Positions 27,568 through 35,464 of a stretch of 35,753 nucleotides of DNA are shown here, in pieces. The notes beneath the pieces are model-generated. The model was not told the origin of the DNA. It did no database searches and was given only the letters and a program-made list of their open reading frames with translations. Each line of letters opens with the position of its first letter. Positions within the stretch are counted from its first letter, which is position 1. The translations under genes and the position numbers were made by a program. The stretch lies in NCBI RefSeq assembly GCF_020860125.1, contig NZ_JAJBUX010000042.1, positions 1 through 35,753 of the forward strand, given 5' to 3'. The DNA is from Cloacibacillus sp. Lineage in GTDB: Bacteria > Synergistota > Synergistia > Synergistales > Synergistaceae.

Positions 27568-27781
27568 TTATTTTTTTCCAGCGCGGCGGATAAATGGCAG
27601 CAGGGCCGCGCCAATCAGAGCCAACGCCCCAAAGCCGGCGGCACAGCCGCCGCCGCTGGAACCTCCGTCTGACGGCTGTCCGTAGTTATAGGCGCCGAGG
27701 ACGTTCAGCATACCATATTTTGAATAACCCTCCGCAAGCAGACCGTGCTCCGCGCCGTTCAGCAGCATCGACCTGATCTCG
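27568..27781 (-). CDS. Subtilase C-terminal part with Synergist-CTERM sorting signal (shifted frame)
   Basis: This short frame is the rest of the subtilase at 27759-29282. It starts with the expected EIRSMLLNGAEHGLL, typical of the last helices of the catalytic domain. It ends with a Gly/Ser-rich linker, GGGC, a hydrophobic segment (AAGFGALALIGAAL) and basic RRAGKK. That tripartite tail matches the Synergist-CTERM sorting domain, a surface-sorting signal peculiar to Synergistota. One missing base near 27779-27783 explains the split. Confidence 0.85.
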
Positions 27782-29282
27782 CCGCGCTCTTATCGGGATA
27801 TAACGAACAGAGCAGCGCCGCCGCGCCCGCCACGTACGGCGAAGCCATCGAGGTGCCGCTGATAGAGACATAACCGCTGGGATCGAAGGTGTCTACATCG
27901 CTGCTTGGATTGACGATCCAGCTCCCGCGGCAGGTGCTCAGTATATTGTCGCCGGGAGCGAATATGTCCACCCACTTGCCGGAGGGACTGTAGTTTGAGT
28001 AGTAGGCGCATCCGTCGCCGCTCGCAGAGGCCCCGACGGAGATCATGTTTTCCACTTTGAAGCAGGCCGGATAAGAGAGTTTTCCGCGGTAATCAAATTT
28101 TTCCGTATCATGAGGATCGTCGATATTCTGCCCCTCGTTGCCCGCCGCCGCGCAGATGATTATCCCCGCGTCGCTCAGCTGCTTTACCTTTGCCTCGTAG
28201 GGGGAGAGCTCCTCTTCCTCCGGCCCCGCCCACATGCCGAGCGACATGTTGGCGACGCGGATGTTCGCGCCCCCCCTCTTCGCGGCGACGATGAAGTCAA
28301 TAGCCCGCATCTGGTCGCTGATCAGCGCCGTCACCCCGTATTTGCCATCTTCATCGCGATACATGGAAAATACGTTGGCGGCCATCAGCTTAACATGCCA
28401 GTTGGCGCCGGCGACGCCAATCCCGTTGCCGCCGACGGCGCCGACGATCCCCGCGACATGCGTGCCGTGGCCGTTAACGTCGCCGACGATGCGCATCCTG
28501 CCCACGTCGCCGTTGTCTATGTCCGCGGAAGTGGCTCCCTCCGTGCCGCCGGGGCCGACTGGGACCGCGGGGAAGACGCCGTTGTCATGGATCAGCCCCT
28601 CTTTATCTGCATATACGCCTCTGCTGTGACACCAGACCCCGTGGCTGCCCTTAAATTCGCCGACATCCAGCGAGACGCCGTTATTTTTGATACCGTTCAG
28701 CAGTTTCTTATCGAAGACGAACATATTGTCTTTAAGGTCCTCATGGTCGTAGATGACGCCGGTGTCAAAGACGACGGCGACGACCTCTTGGGAACCTGTC
28801 CCATGCTCCCACACCTCGGGCAGTTTTATCCTTTCAGAACCCCACTGCTCTTTCCACATCGGGTCGTTGGGTTTTACGGAGCTGACGGGCATCATATAAT
28901 TCGGCATCGCCGAGACGACGTCGGGATTTTCCTTCAGCCTCGCGATCAGCTGCGCCGTCGTCTCCCCTGCCGCGCCCCTGAAATGGGCCAGGGCTAGCAG
29001 CTCCAATCCGGCAGAGGATGTCCTCTTTGCGGATGCGGCGGGCAGAACCTCTCCGGCGGCTATCGGGCTGAATACCTGGATGAGCTCGGCTCCGGACTCC
29101 ATGGCGGCCGATGAGGCAGACGCCGCGGCGGAGGTTTTTGCCGACATGACGCCCGCGGCCACGTTTCCGGCTGCCGTCATCTTTATCGCCGCGATCGCCT
29201 CACCCTCGACATACCGCGGACCGGCGTATGAGGGCAGGGCGGCGAGCAGGTAAAAGAGCGTAAGTATCAATATTTTTTTCAA
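27759..29282 (-). CDS. S8 subtilisin-like serine protease, exported (frameshifted near the C-terminus)
   Basis: The frame encodes a signal peptide (about residues 1-20), an I9-type propeptide (about 22-135) and an S8 catalytic domain. The catalytic triad is Asp173 (VVFDTG), His272 (GHGTHVAG) and Ser478 (SGTSMASP), with oxyanion Asn382 (AAAGNEG). The family sequence stops after YPDKSAA, where a base is missing, and 12 wrong-frame bases follow to the stop. With the tail restored the protein would be about 570 residues and attached to the surface by a Synergist-CTERM signal. The start is TTG, preceded by AAGGGG. It is followed by the propeptide-like gene. Confidence 0.9.
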   Translation of the reverse strand: MKKILILTLFYLLAALPSYAGPRYVEGEAIAAIKMTAAGNVAAGVMSAKTSAAASASSAAMESGAELIQVFSPIAAGEVLPAASAKRTSSAGLELLALAHFRGAAGETTAQLIARLKENPDVVSAMPNYMMPVSSVKPNDPMWKEQWGSERIKLPEVWEHGTGSQEVVAVVFDTGVIYDHEDLKDNMFVFDKKLLNGIKNNGVSLDVGEFKGSHGVWCHSRGVYADKEGLIHDNGVFPAVPVGPGGTEGATSADIDNGDVGRMRIVGDVNGHGTHVAGIVGAVGGNGIGVAGANWHVKLMAANVFSMYRDEDGKYGVTALISDQMRAIDFIVAAKRGGANIRVANMSLGMWAGPEEEELSPYEAKVKQLSDAGIIICAAAGNEGQNIDDPHDTEKFDYRGKLSYPACFKVENMISVGASASGDGCAYYSNYSPSGKWVDIFAPGDNILSTCRGSWIVNPSSDVDTFDPSGYVSISGTSMASPYVAGAAALLCSLYPDKSAARSGRCC

Positions 29283-29343
29283 TGAGACATCCCCTTTTTA
29301 ATAACTTTAAACAGCTTAATTAAATTGCATATCTCAGCCTATT

Positions 29344-29349
29344 TATTAT
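29344..29349 (-). promoter_or_regulatory. Probable -10 element for the subtilase operon
   Basis: A perfect TATAAT on the minus strand lies about 62 bases before the subtilase TTG. The -35 region is poor. Confidence 0.35.
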
Positions 29350-29383
29350 ACACACAGCAAAGACTGCCGGCATCCGCGGTCCA

Positions 29384-29417
29384 CAGAAAAAGTGGACGGC
29401 CCCAACAGGACCGTCCG
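29384..29417 (-). terminator. Intrinsic terminator after the hybrid kinase gene
   Basis: On the minus strand GGACGG and CCGTCC form a stem around an 11-base loop, followed by ACTTTTTC, about 25 bases after the kinase stop. Confidence 0.6.
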
Positions 29418-29441
29418 TCACGGAAACTATGCCGTTATCTA

Positions 29442-32090
29442 TTATGCTTCGCTTTTGCCAGGGTGGTCATCGTCCGCCTTTTTTATATACTTATCCAAAG
29501 TCCTGACCAGAATATCCAGATCGATGAGTTTGGCAATATGGCCGTTCATGCCGGCCGCAAGCGCGGCGGAGACGTCTTCGCTGAAGGCGTTGGCGGTCAT
29601 CGCGATTATCGGTATCGTCTTCGCCTCCGGGTGGATCGATCCCCTTATCGTCTTCGCGGCGCTGTAGCCATCCATCACCGGCATCTGGATATCCATGAAG
29701 ATGGCGTCGTAGGCGCCGCTCTCTTCGGCCATGAAAGATTCCACGCACCTCTGGCCGTCTCCGGCGCAGTCCACCGTGACGCCGATAAGTTTGAACATCT
29801 CCACGGCGATCTCGCAGTTGAGTTCGTTATCCTCGGCAAGCAGTATGCGCACGCCGTTAAATTTCTTCCGCCCTACCGCCGCGCTCTCATCAACCTTTCC
29901 GTGCCGGTGCCCGCGGACGGACATCAGTGTGTTATACATGGAAGACTGGAAGAAGGGCTTGGCGAGGAAGGCGTCCGCCCCCGCCTCTCTGGCCTCCTGT
30001 TCTATGCAGCTCCAGTCATAGGCGGTTATTATAATTATGAGCGTATCGGGCCCGACGATCCGCCTGATATTTCTTGTAGTTTCAATACCGTCCATTTCGG
30101 GCATCTGCCAGTCTATAAAACAGACGTCGAAATCCGCTCCCGTCTCATGGGCCGACCGAACCGCCCTTACGGCCTCTTTCCCGCTCTGCACCCACTTAGC
30201 GGCTATTTTCATCCTCTCCAGAAGTATCTTCGCATGTTCGCAGGTGCCAAGGTCGTCATCCACAACGAGGACGCTTAGCGATGCAACGGAGGATGGCGAC
30301 CTTAACAGAGAAGAGCCGTCGCCGGGCAGCGCCAGCGGAAGTTCGACGGTGAAGGAGGTGCCCTTACCGATCTCGCTCTTGACCTGAATCGTACCGTCCA
30401 TCAGCGAGACAAGGTTTTTCGTGATCGACATTCCCAGCCCCGTGCCGCCATATTTTTGTGAGATCGTACCGTCTGCCTGTTCAAATGGCAGGTAGAGCCT
30501 CTTTAAAAATTCCCCGCTCATCCCGATCCCCGTATCGCTGACGGTAAAATTCATGCGTACGCCGCCGTTTTTCTGCGGTATCTGTTTGATATCAAGTGTT
30601 ATACTGCCGCCGCTGGGGGTAAACTTTACGGCGTTGGAAAGCAGGTTCAGCAATATCTGATTAAGCCTCATACAGTCGCCGACGACCATCTCTTCGTCGA
30701 CGCCATTCAGCCGCACCTCAAAGCCGATCCCCTTGTCGCGCGCCTGCTGATATATTATGGAGGAGACGGAGTCCGTAAGCTGGCGCAGCTCAAAGGGTTC
30801 CTTAGTTATCGTCAGCTTGCCGTCCTCGATCTTTGAGATATCCAGCACGTCGTTGATAAGCGATAAAAGATGCTTCGACGAAAAACCGATCTTTCTGAGA
30901 CAGTCCTCCACGCGGTCGCGTTCCTTGATATGCGCCGCGGCGATCGTCACCATGCCGATTATCGCGTTCATCGGCGTACGGATCTCATGGCTCATCCGCG
31001 AGAGGAAATCACGCTTCGCGGAGTTGGCCCGCTGCGCGCCGACAAGGGCGTCCTTAAGCGCCTGCTGTGACTCTCTTTCCTTCGTCTCGTCGGAAATGAC
31101 TACGACGTAGCGGGTTATTCCGTCATTTCCCAAGGTGGGAAGCACCTTCATGTTTATATATCTTTTCTGCATGGTATTTTCCCCGCCGAGAAGGAAGTCT
31201 CGCTCCGCCGCCTCCGTCAGAGTCCCCTCCCTGATCTCGCGCAGAAGAGACTCTAATTCGCCGTCGTTAGTATCGTCACCCGTACCAAGCATGGAAAAGA
31301 AGGCGCCGCCGCTGACGGAGAGGGCCTCCTGAGAAAATCCCAGTACCCGCTCGCAGTTCTCACTGACATACTCCATCCTACCCCTCTCGCAGATGAGAAA
31401 GACGTCGTCCACACTCAGAGATATCAGATCAAAGAGCCTCTGCCTGTAGGCCACCTCCATGCCGCGTTTCCGCTGCAGCCGGTAGCTGAAAAATGAAAAA
31501 CACACCAATGTCAGGATAAGCATGGCAAGCATCAGAGTCGCCGCGTTAAAGGTCACCGTCGACTCATTCTCAAGCCGTCTCACATTATTGTCGGCAAAGG
31601 TCAGGATAGTGTCGAGATCCTTAAAAACTTCGTCATACAGTGGATCGACGTTCTCTTCCAGGTATTTTATCGTTTCGCTGTCGCTATATTCCAGGGCGAA
31701 AGCGACGGCCTTCACGCGCGCCGCCACCAGCCTTTCATAATCGGAGACGAGCTTTTTAGTATCAGCCTCTGGTCCGAGGTAACGTTCGGCGATGAGCCCC
31801 GCCTGTCTGCGGCTCGCCTCCGTGTTTGAGAGCATATAGCGCTCGGCGTCGTCCCTGCTTTTAAACCTATCGGTCAGCAGCTTCTTTGAGTAATTCTGTA
31901 CTCCGGAGAGGCGGGAGAGCATATCTTTCGCGGTACTGGAAACCACGTAGGAATGTTTATAGATAATGGTCGTCCGCTCTTTGATGCCGTACATCGAAGA
32001 GACGCTTACCGCGACAAGAACGACCGACAGCAGGCATATCACACTCATCAATATGCCTGTGCGCCCGGCCATATTACTGCCCAATTTCAT
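29442..32090 (-). CDS. Hybrid sensor histidine kinase with two receiver domains
   Basis: This is an 882-residue membrane sensor. It has one transmembrane helix at about 11-31, an extracytoplasmic helical sensor to about 180 (four-helix-bundle type) and a second helix at about 183-203. Then follow a PAS domain (about 215-340), HisKA with phospho-acceptor His368 (SHEIRTPMNAIIGM), HATPase (N box NLLSNAVKF near 482, G boxes DTGIGM and GGTGLGMSI), and two receivers with phospho-sites Asp660 (FIDWQMPEMDG) and Asp800 (FMDIQMPVMDG). In the second receiver the conserved Lys-Pro is Lys-Leu. No Hpt domain or cognate regulator is seen. It is divergent from the GntR-type gene. Confidence 0.93.
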   Translation of the reverse strand: MKLGSNMAGRTGILMSVICLLSVVLVAVSVSSMYGIKERTTIIYKHSYVVSSTAKDMLSRLSGVQNYSKKLLTDRFKSRDDAERYMLSNTEASRRQAGLIAERYLGPEADTKKLVSDYERLVAARVKAVAFALEYSDSETIKYLEENVDPLYDEVFKDLDTILTFADNNVRRLENESTVTFNAATLMLAMLILTLVCFSFFSYRLQRKRGMEVAYRQRLFDLISLSVDDVFLICERGRMEYVSENCERVLGFSQEALSVSGGAFFSMLGTGDDTNDGELESLLREIREGTLTEAAERDFLLGGENTMQKRYINMKVLPTLGNDGITRYVVVISDETKERESQQALKDALVGAQRANSAKRDFLSRMSHEIRTPMNAIIGMVTIAAAHIKERDRVEDCLRKIGFSSKHLLSLINDVLDISKIEDGKLTITKEPFELRQLTDSVSSIIYQQARDKGIGFEVRLNGVDEEMVVGDCMRLNQILLNLLSNAVKFTPSGGSITLDIKQIPQKNGGVRMNFTVSDTGIGMSGEFLKRLYLPFEQADGTISQKYGGTGLGMSITKNLVSLMDGTIQVKSEIGKGTSFTVELPLALPGDGSSLLRSPSSVASLSVLVVDDDLGTCEHAKILLERMKIAAKWVQSGKEAVRAVRSAHETGADFDVCFIDWQMPEMDGIETTRNIRRIVGPDTLIIIITAYDWSCIEQEAREAGADAFLAKPFFQSSMYNTLMSVRGHRHGKVDESAAVGRKKFNGVRILLAEDNELNCEIAVEMFKLIGVTVDCAGDGQRCVESFMAEESGAYDAIFMDIQMPVMDGYSAAKTIRGSIHPEAKTIPIIAMTANAFSEDVSAALAAGMNGHIAKLIDLDILVRTLDKYIKKADDDHPGKSEA

Positions 32091-32118
32091 AAGAAGCCCT
32101 CTTTTCCAAAATCATAGA

Positions 32119-32146
32119 AATATATTAACGCGGATATTCCAGACAA
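32119..32146 (-). promoter_or_regulatory. Probable promoter for the hybrid kinase gene
   Basis: On the minus strand TTGTCT (32141-32146) and TATATT (32119-32124) are 16 bases apart, about 29 bases before the ATG. Confidence 0.45.
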
Positions 32147-32214
32147 TCTTTGCCTATCAAAATCTACTTCAACGGTACGGGCTAAGTTCATCGTGGGACA
32201 TCAATGGAGCGACC

Positions 32215-32242
32215 TTGTTCATGTTTATATATGTTGTATAAT
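32215..32242 (+). promoter_or_regulatory. Probable promoter for the tandem GntR regulator
   Basis: TTGTTC (32215-32220) and a perfect TATAAT (32237-32242) are separated by 16 bases. The 95-base leader after it is very AT-rich and has an inverted repeat AATAATTT/AAATTATT at about 32267-32288, a possible operator. Confidence 0.5.
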
Positions 32243-32342
32243 ATACCTCTGAATCATAGAAAAAACAATAATTTATGTAGAAATTATTAATAAAAAATAA
32301 TATTATTGTAATGTAGGCGCGGAGACGAGAGGTTTACCCTAG

Positions 32343-33779
32343 ATGCAAAACCGAAGCTATCTTATTTATGAATACTTCAAGTCAAGGATAACCTTTGGCT
32401 GCTATAGCATTTGTGAATCTTTACCGTCGACAGGTACGGTAGGACGGCAGTTTGCCTGCTCGCCGCAGACCGTCCGCAAAGCGCTTCTGCGGATGCGGGA
32501 CGAAGGCTATATCTTGCTGTCTCCAGGACGCAGGGCAAAGGTCGTCTATGACGCCGGGCATAAAGGGAATCACCTCCTGAAGGATCACCTCCTCGCGCGA
32601 AAGGAGGGTCTTTCAGACCTTTACGGCTCCGTTGAATTTATCTGGCAGCGGCTGACGGACACCGGAATCAGGCTCATGGGTGAAGGCGATATCGCCTTTT
32701 TAGAGGGCTGCGCCTCAAGAAAAGAGGCTGACCCTCTATGGCTGTTCACCGTCTCCTTTTGGGCGATACTCCGTCCGATAAAAAATGACCTGATCCTTAA
32801 CCTGTTCTGGGACACGGTACGCTATATACGTTTTCCATATCTTTGGGACAGCGGAGCCAGGATAGCCTCGGATGTGGATTTTCTCAAATCCGGCCTGTTG
32901 AGGGTAATTTCCAGTATAAAGAGCGGAGATACCCGCAACATTGCGGAAGCATTCTATGAGTGCTACAGCCGGATCGTTTTAACGTTAAACGCGGAGGCAT
33001 ATTCTCCCGGTGAAGCAGTCTGTCTGCCGCCGCAGATCCCCTTTCAGTGGGAGATATGGCGGATCAGAGCACAAAAATGTTATACCGCCGCCGCCAGTTT
33101 GATACAAAAAATCAACGAGGGGATATATCCGGAGGGCTCTTTCCTGCCATCCGCTTCCGCGCTGGCGCACGACTATGGCGTATCCGTAATGACGATGCGC
33201 CGCACGATAAGGCTGCTTAACGAGATTTCCGTCACAAAAACCTATAACGGCAGGGGAACGCAGGTCTTAACCATTAATGAAAGACCGCGGCAACAGGAAA
33301 AATTATCTCCCGAAATAATGCGCAATATGTCGCTATCTTTGCAGGGGCTGCATCTAGTCTGCCTGACATGCGGTGAAGTGATGCGCGATACCCTGGCAAA
33401 CGCCGAATCCGCCGACAGGGACGCATTTAAGGAAAGGCTGGAAGGGATATTTGAGAACAAAAACCCTTCCTGCATCCTCCCCGCGTGTCTAAAATTCATC
33501 GGTGAAAAAAACCGCCTCGCGTATGTCAGGACGGTCTACGCCAGTTTATATGAATTGTCCGCCTGGACCTCCCCGCTGTTCTCATATCCGCGCAGCTCCG
33601 AAGAAGATTACGAGAGCTCAAAATACATCTCAAGAGAGAGTCTATATCTGCTGCGGGCCGGAAAATTCGTGGAGTTCGCCGAGATCTTCCATAAAAAATT
33701 AGCTCAGGATTTACCCATGCTGCAAAAACATCTAGCCCAGCTAGGGGCAAATGACGCCCTCGAAATGTGCAGGATGTAA
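32343..33779 (+). CDS. Transcriptional regulator with two GntR-type winged-helix domains
   Basis: The 478-residue protein has a GntR-type winged helix at about 1-70 (ESLPSTGTVGRQFACSPQTVRKALLRM) and a second at about 238-305 (SFLPSASALAHDYGVSVMTMRRTIRLL). Each is followed by a helical region of about 160 residues that could be an effector or dimer domain, so the protein looks like two half-regulators fused or duplicated. I recognise no ligand-binding family. GAGGT lies nine bases before the ATG. The gene is divergent from the hybrid kinase, which suggests but does not prove a shared job. Confidence 0.75.
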   Translation: MQNRSYLIYEYFKSRITFGCYSICESLPSTGTVGRQFACSPQTVRKALLRMRDEGYILLSPGRRAKVVYDAGHKGNHLLKDHLLARKEGLSDLYGSVEFIWQRLTDTGIRLMGEGDIAFLEGCASRKEADPLWLFTVSFWAILRPIKNDLILNLFWDTVRYIRFPYLWDSGARIASDVDFLKSGLLRVISSIKSGDTRNIAEAFYECYSRIVLTLNAEAYSPGEAVCLPPQIPFQWEIWRIRAQKCYTAAASLIQKINEGIYPEGSFLPSASALAHDYGVSVMTMRRTIRLLNEISVTKTYNGRGTQVLTINERPRQQEKLSPEIMRNMSLSLQGLHLVCLTCGEVMRDTLANAESADRDAFKERLEGIFENKNPSCILPACLKFIGEKNRLAYVRTVYASLYELSAWTSPLFSYPRSSEEDYESSKYISRESLYLLRAGKFVEFAEIFHKKLAQDLPMLQKHLAQLGANDALEMCRM

Positions 33780-33888
33780 AACACCTCATCGCTCCGCCGC
33801 GATTCTCGGTACGGCTCTTCACGCGGCGGCCTCCCGGCTTTCTGCGGCTTCCGCCGCACTGTATCCGGCAGGCACGCTGTAAAGCGTA

Positions 33889-33928
33889 AACGATGCGGAG
33901 GGTCATAAGACTCCTCCGCATCGTTTTT
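33889..33928. terminator. Bidirectional intrinsic terminator between the GntR-type gene and trpB
   Basis: AACGATGCGGAG and CTCCGCATCGTT pair around a short loop, followed by TTTTT on the plus strand and preceded by AAA, so it can end both convergent transcripts. Bases 33780-33888 between the regulator and this hairpin hold nothing I recognise. Confidence 0.8.
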
Positions 33929-33948
33929 CCTCTATTTCTATTTACCCG

Positions 33949-35148
33949 TTATTCGATAATGCCAAGCTTCGCGATCGTCTCCATATCCTTGTCGCCGCGC
34001 CCGGAAAGGTTCACGATCACGATATCGCCGGGCTTCATCTCCTTCGCCGTCCTCATCGCGCCGGCAAGGGCGTGAGAGCTCTCCAGCGCGGGGATGATCC
34101 CCTCAGTGCGGCAGAGCAGCCTGAAGGCCTCAATCGCCTCTTCGTCGCCGGCGCAGATATACTCCCCGCGCCCGCTCACCTTGAGGTCCGCGTGCGCCGG
34201 TCCCACGGAGGGATAATCCAGCCCCGCCGCGATCGAATAGACCTCGGCGGGCTCGCCCGCTCCATCGGTGAGCAGGTAACTTCTGAACCCATGGAGAACG
34301 CCGGGCTCACCCATCGTGAGGGTCGCCGCGTGGCCGCCGTACGTGAGGCCGCGTCCCGCGGGTTCCACGCCGATAAGGCGCACGTCCCTGTCACCGATAA
34401 AGGCCGTGAAGGCGCCGATAGCGTTGCTGCCGCCGCCGACACAGGCGACGACGGCGTCAGGCAGACGGCCCTCGCGCTCAAGCATCTGCGCGCGGGCCTC
34501 GTCGCCGATTATGCGCTGGAAATCCTGCACCATCGTCGGATAAGGGTGCGGCCCTACCGCCGAGCCGATGAGATAAAAGAGCGAGGTGTCGGCGCAGAGC
34601 GCGGCGAGAGCGGCGTCGACCGCCTCCTTAAGCGTCTTTTGGCCATCCTCTACCGACACCACGTTCGCGCCGAGCGCCTTCATACGCAGCACATTCGGCG
34701 CCTGGCGCGCGATATCCACCGCCCCCATATAGATGTCGCATTCCATGCCCATCAGAGCGGCTACGGTCGCCATGGCGACGCCGTGCATCCCCGCCCCCGT
34801 CTCCGCGATGAGCCTTTTTTTACCCATGCGTTTTGCAAGCAGAGCCTGTCCGACGCAGTTATTTATCTTATGCGCTCCCGTGTGGTTCAGGTCCTCGCGT
34901 TTGAGAAAGATACGCACGCCGCCCGCCTTTTTCGAGAGGTTGAGGCATTCGGTGAGCGCCGAGGGGCGGCCCACATATTCTTTCAGCAAACGCAGGTACT
35001 CCTCTTTGAACGCTCCGTCAGCGCGGCATCTCTCATATTCGCGCGCGATCTCCGCCATCACCGGCTCCAGCTCCCTGGGAATATAAGAGCCGCCGAAACT
35101 TCCATACATCGCGCCGTTGGGAAAACCCGCCATTATCTCTTCTCTCAT
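33949..35148 (-). CDS. trpB: Tryptophan synthase beta chain TrpB, stand-alone
   Basis: This PLP enzyme condenses serine with indole to tryptophan. The PLP Lys94 is in HTGAHKINN, the glycine phosphate loop is GGGSNAIG, the catalytic Glu116 is in AETGAG, and the Ser of VNLSGRGDKD is present. Two positions differ from the classical enzyme: the Gln of ETGAGQHG is Met (AETGAGMHGVAMA), and the Asp of the GRADY segment is Glu (GRGEY). No trpA or other trp gene is nearby; the gene is alone between terminators. GGAGGAG precedes the ATG. The trp-type leader upstream supports a tryptophan role. Confidence 0.92.
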   Translation of the reverse strand: MREEIMAGFPNGAMYGSFGGSYIPRELEPVMAEIAREYERCRADGAFKEEYLRLLKEYVGRPSALTECLNLSKKAGGVRIFLKREDLNHTGAHKINNCVGQALLAKRMGKKRLIAETGAGMHGVAMATVAALMGMECDIYMGAVDIARQAPNVLRMKALGANVVSVEDGQKTLKEAVDAALAALCADTSLFYLIGSAVGPHPYPTMVQDFQRIIGDEARAQMLEREGRLPDAVVACVGGGSNAIGAFTAFIGDRDVRLIGVEPAGRGLTYGGHAATLTMGEPGVLHGFRSYLLTDGAGEPAEVYSIAAGLDYPSVGPAHADLKVSGRGEYICAGDEEAIEAFRLLCRTEGIIPALESSHALAGAMRTAKEMKPGDIVIVNLSGRGDKDMETIAKLGIIE

Positions 35149-35194
35149 GATAAAACTCCTCCTGATCTTCTCTTATCTGATTTCTCTTCTCTAT

Positions 35195-35234
35195 AAAAAA
35201 ACGAAAGAGGCTCGCTTCCAACCTCTTTCGTTTT
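35195..35234 (-). terminator. Second terminator of the trpB leader (T2)
   Basis: On the minus strand AACGAAAGAGG and CCTCTTTCGTT form a perfect 11-bp stem around an 11-base loop, extended by A-U pairs, followed by a run of U. It lies between the trp attenuator and the trpB ribosome site, so it must be overcome for trpB expression. Confidence 0.85.
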
Positions 35235-35240
35235 CTTCTA

Positions 35241-35278
35241 AAAACAAAAGAGACCCGGATATCTCTCCAGGTCCCTCG
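35241..35278 (-). terminator. First terminator of the trpB leader (T1, attenuator segment 3:4)
   Basis: On the minus strand GAGGGACCUGGA pairs with UCCGGGUCUC around a six-base loop, followed by UUUUGUUUUU. Its 5' arm can instead pair with CUCCACGGUU just after the leader peptide (the 2:3 antiterminator). Confidence 0.85.
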
Positions 35279-35305
35279 AATTTACACGAAGCAACCGTGG
35301 AGCAG

Positions 35306-35368
35306 CTAAAAGCCGCGCCACCATCCCTTTATATTCGTATTTATGCTGTAAAAACGGCAAATGGGCAT
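35306..35368 (-). CDS. trpL: trp operon leader peptide
   Basis: A 20-codon frame starts at an ATG with AAGGAG seven bases upstream and ends in TAG. It has two adjacent Trp codons at positions 16-17 (35318-35323), four codons before the end. The Trp codons lie in segment 1 (GUGGCGCGGC), which pairs with segment 2 (GCUGCUCCAC) across a five-base loop that holds the stop codon. This is the classical layout for ribosome-mediated tryptophan attenuation. An ATG two codons earlier is too close to the ribosome site. Confidence 0.85.
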   Translation of the reverse strand: MPICRFYSINTNIKGWWRGF

Positions 35369-35405
35369 AAACATTCTCCTTAATCTTCCTGTCCTTCGTG
35401 AAAGG

Positions 35406-35434
35406 ATGATATCACAGAAATATCAGCGGCGCAA
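35406..35434 (-). promoter_or_regulatory. Promoter for the trp leader and trpB
   Basis: On the minus strand TTGCGC (35429-35434), a 17-base spacer and TATCAT (35406-35411) make a good promoter. Transcription would start near 35399, about 30 bases before the leader-peptide ATG. Confidence 0.6.
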
Positions 35435-35464
35435 GTCTGATATGGCATACGCGGGTCAAAAGCT

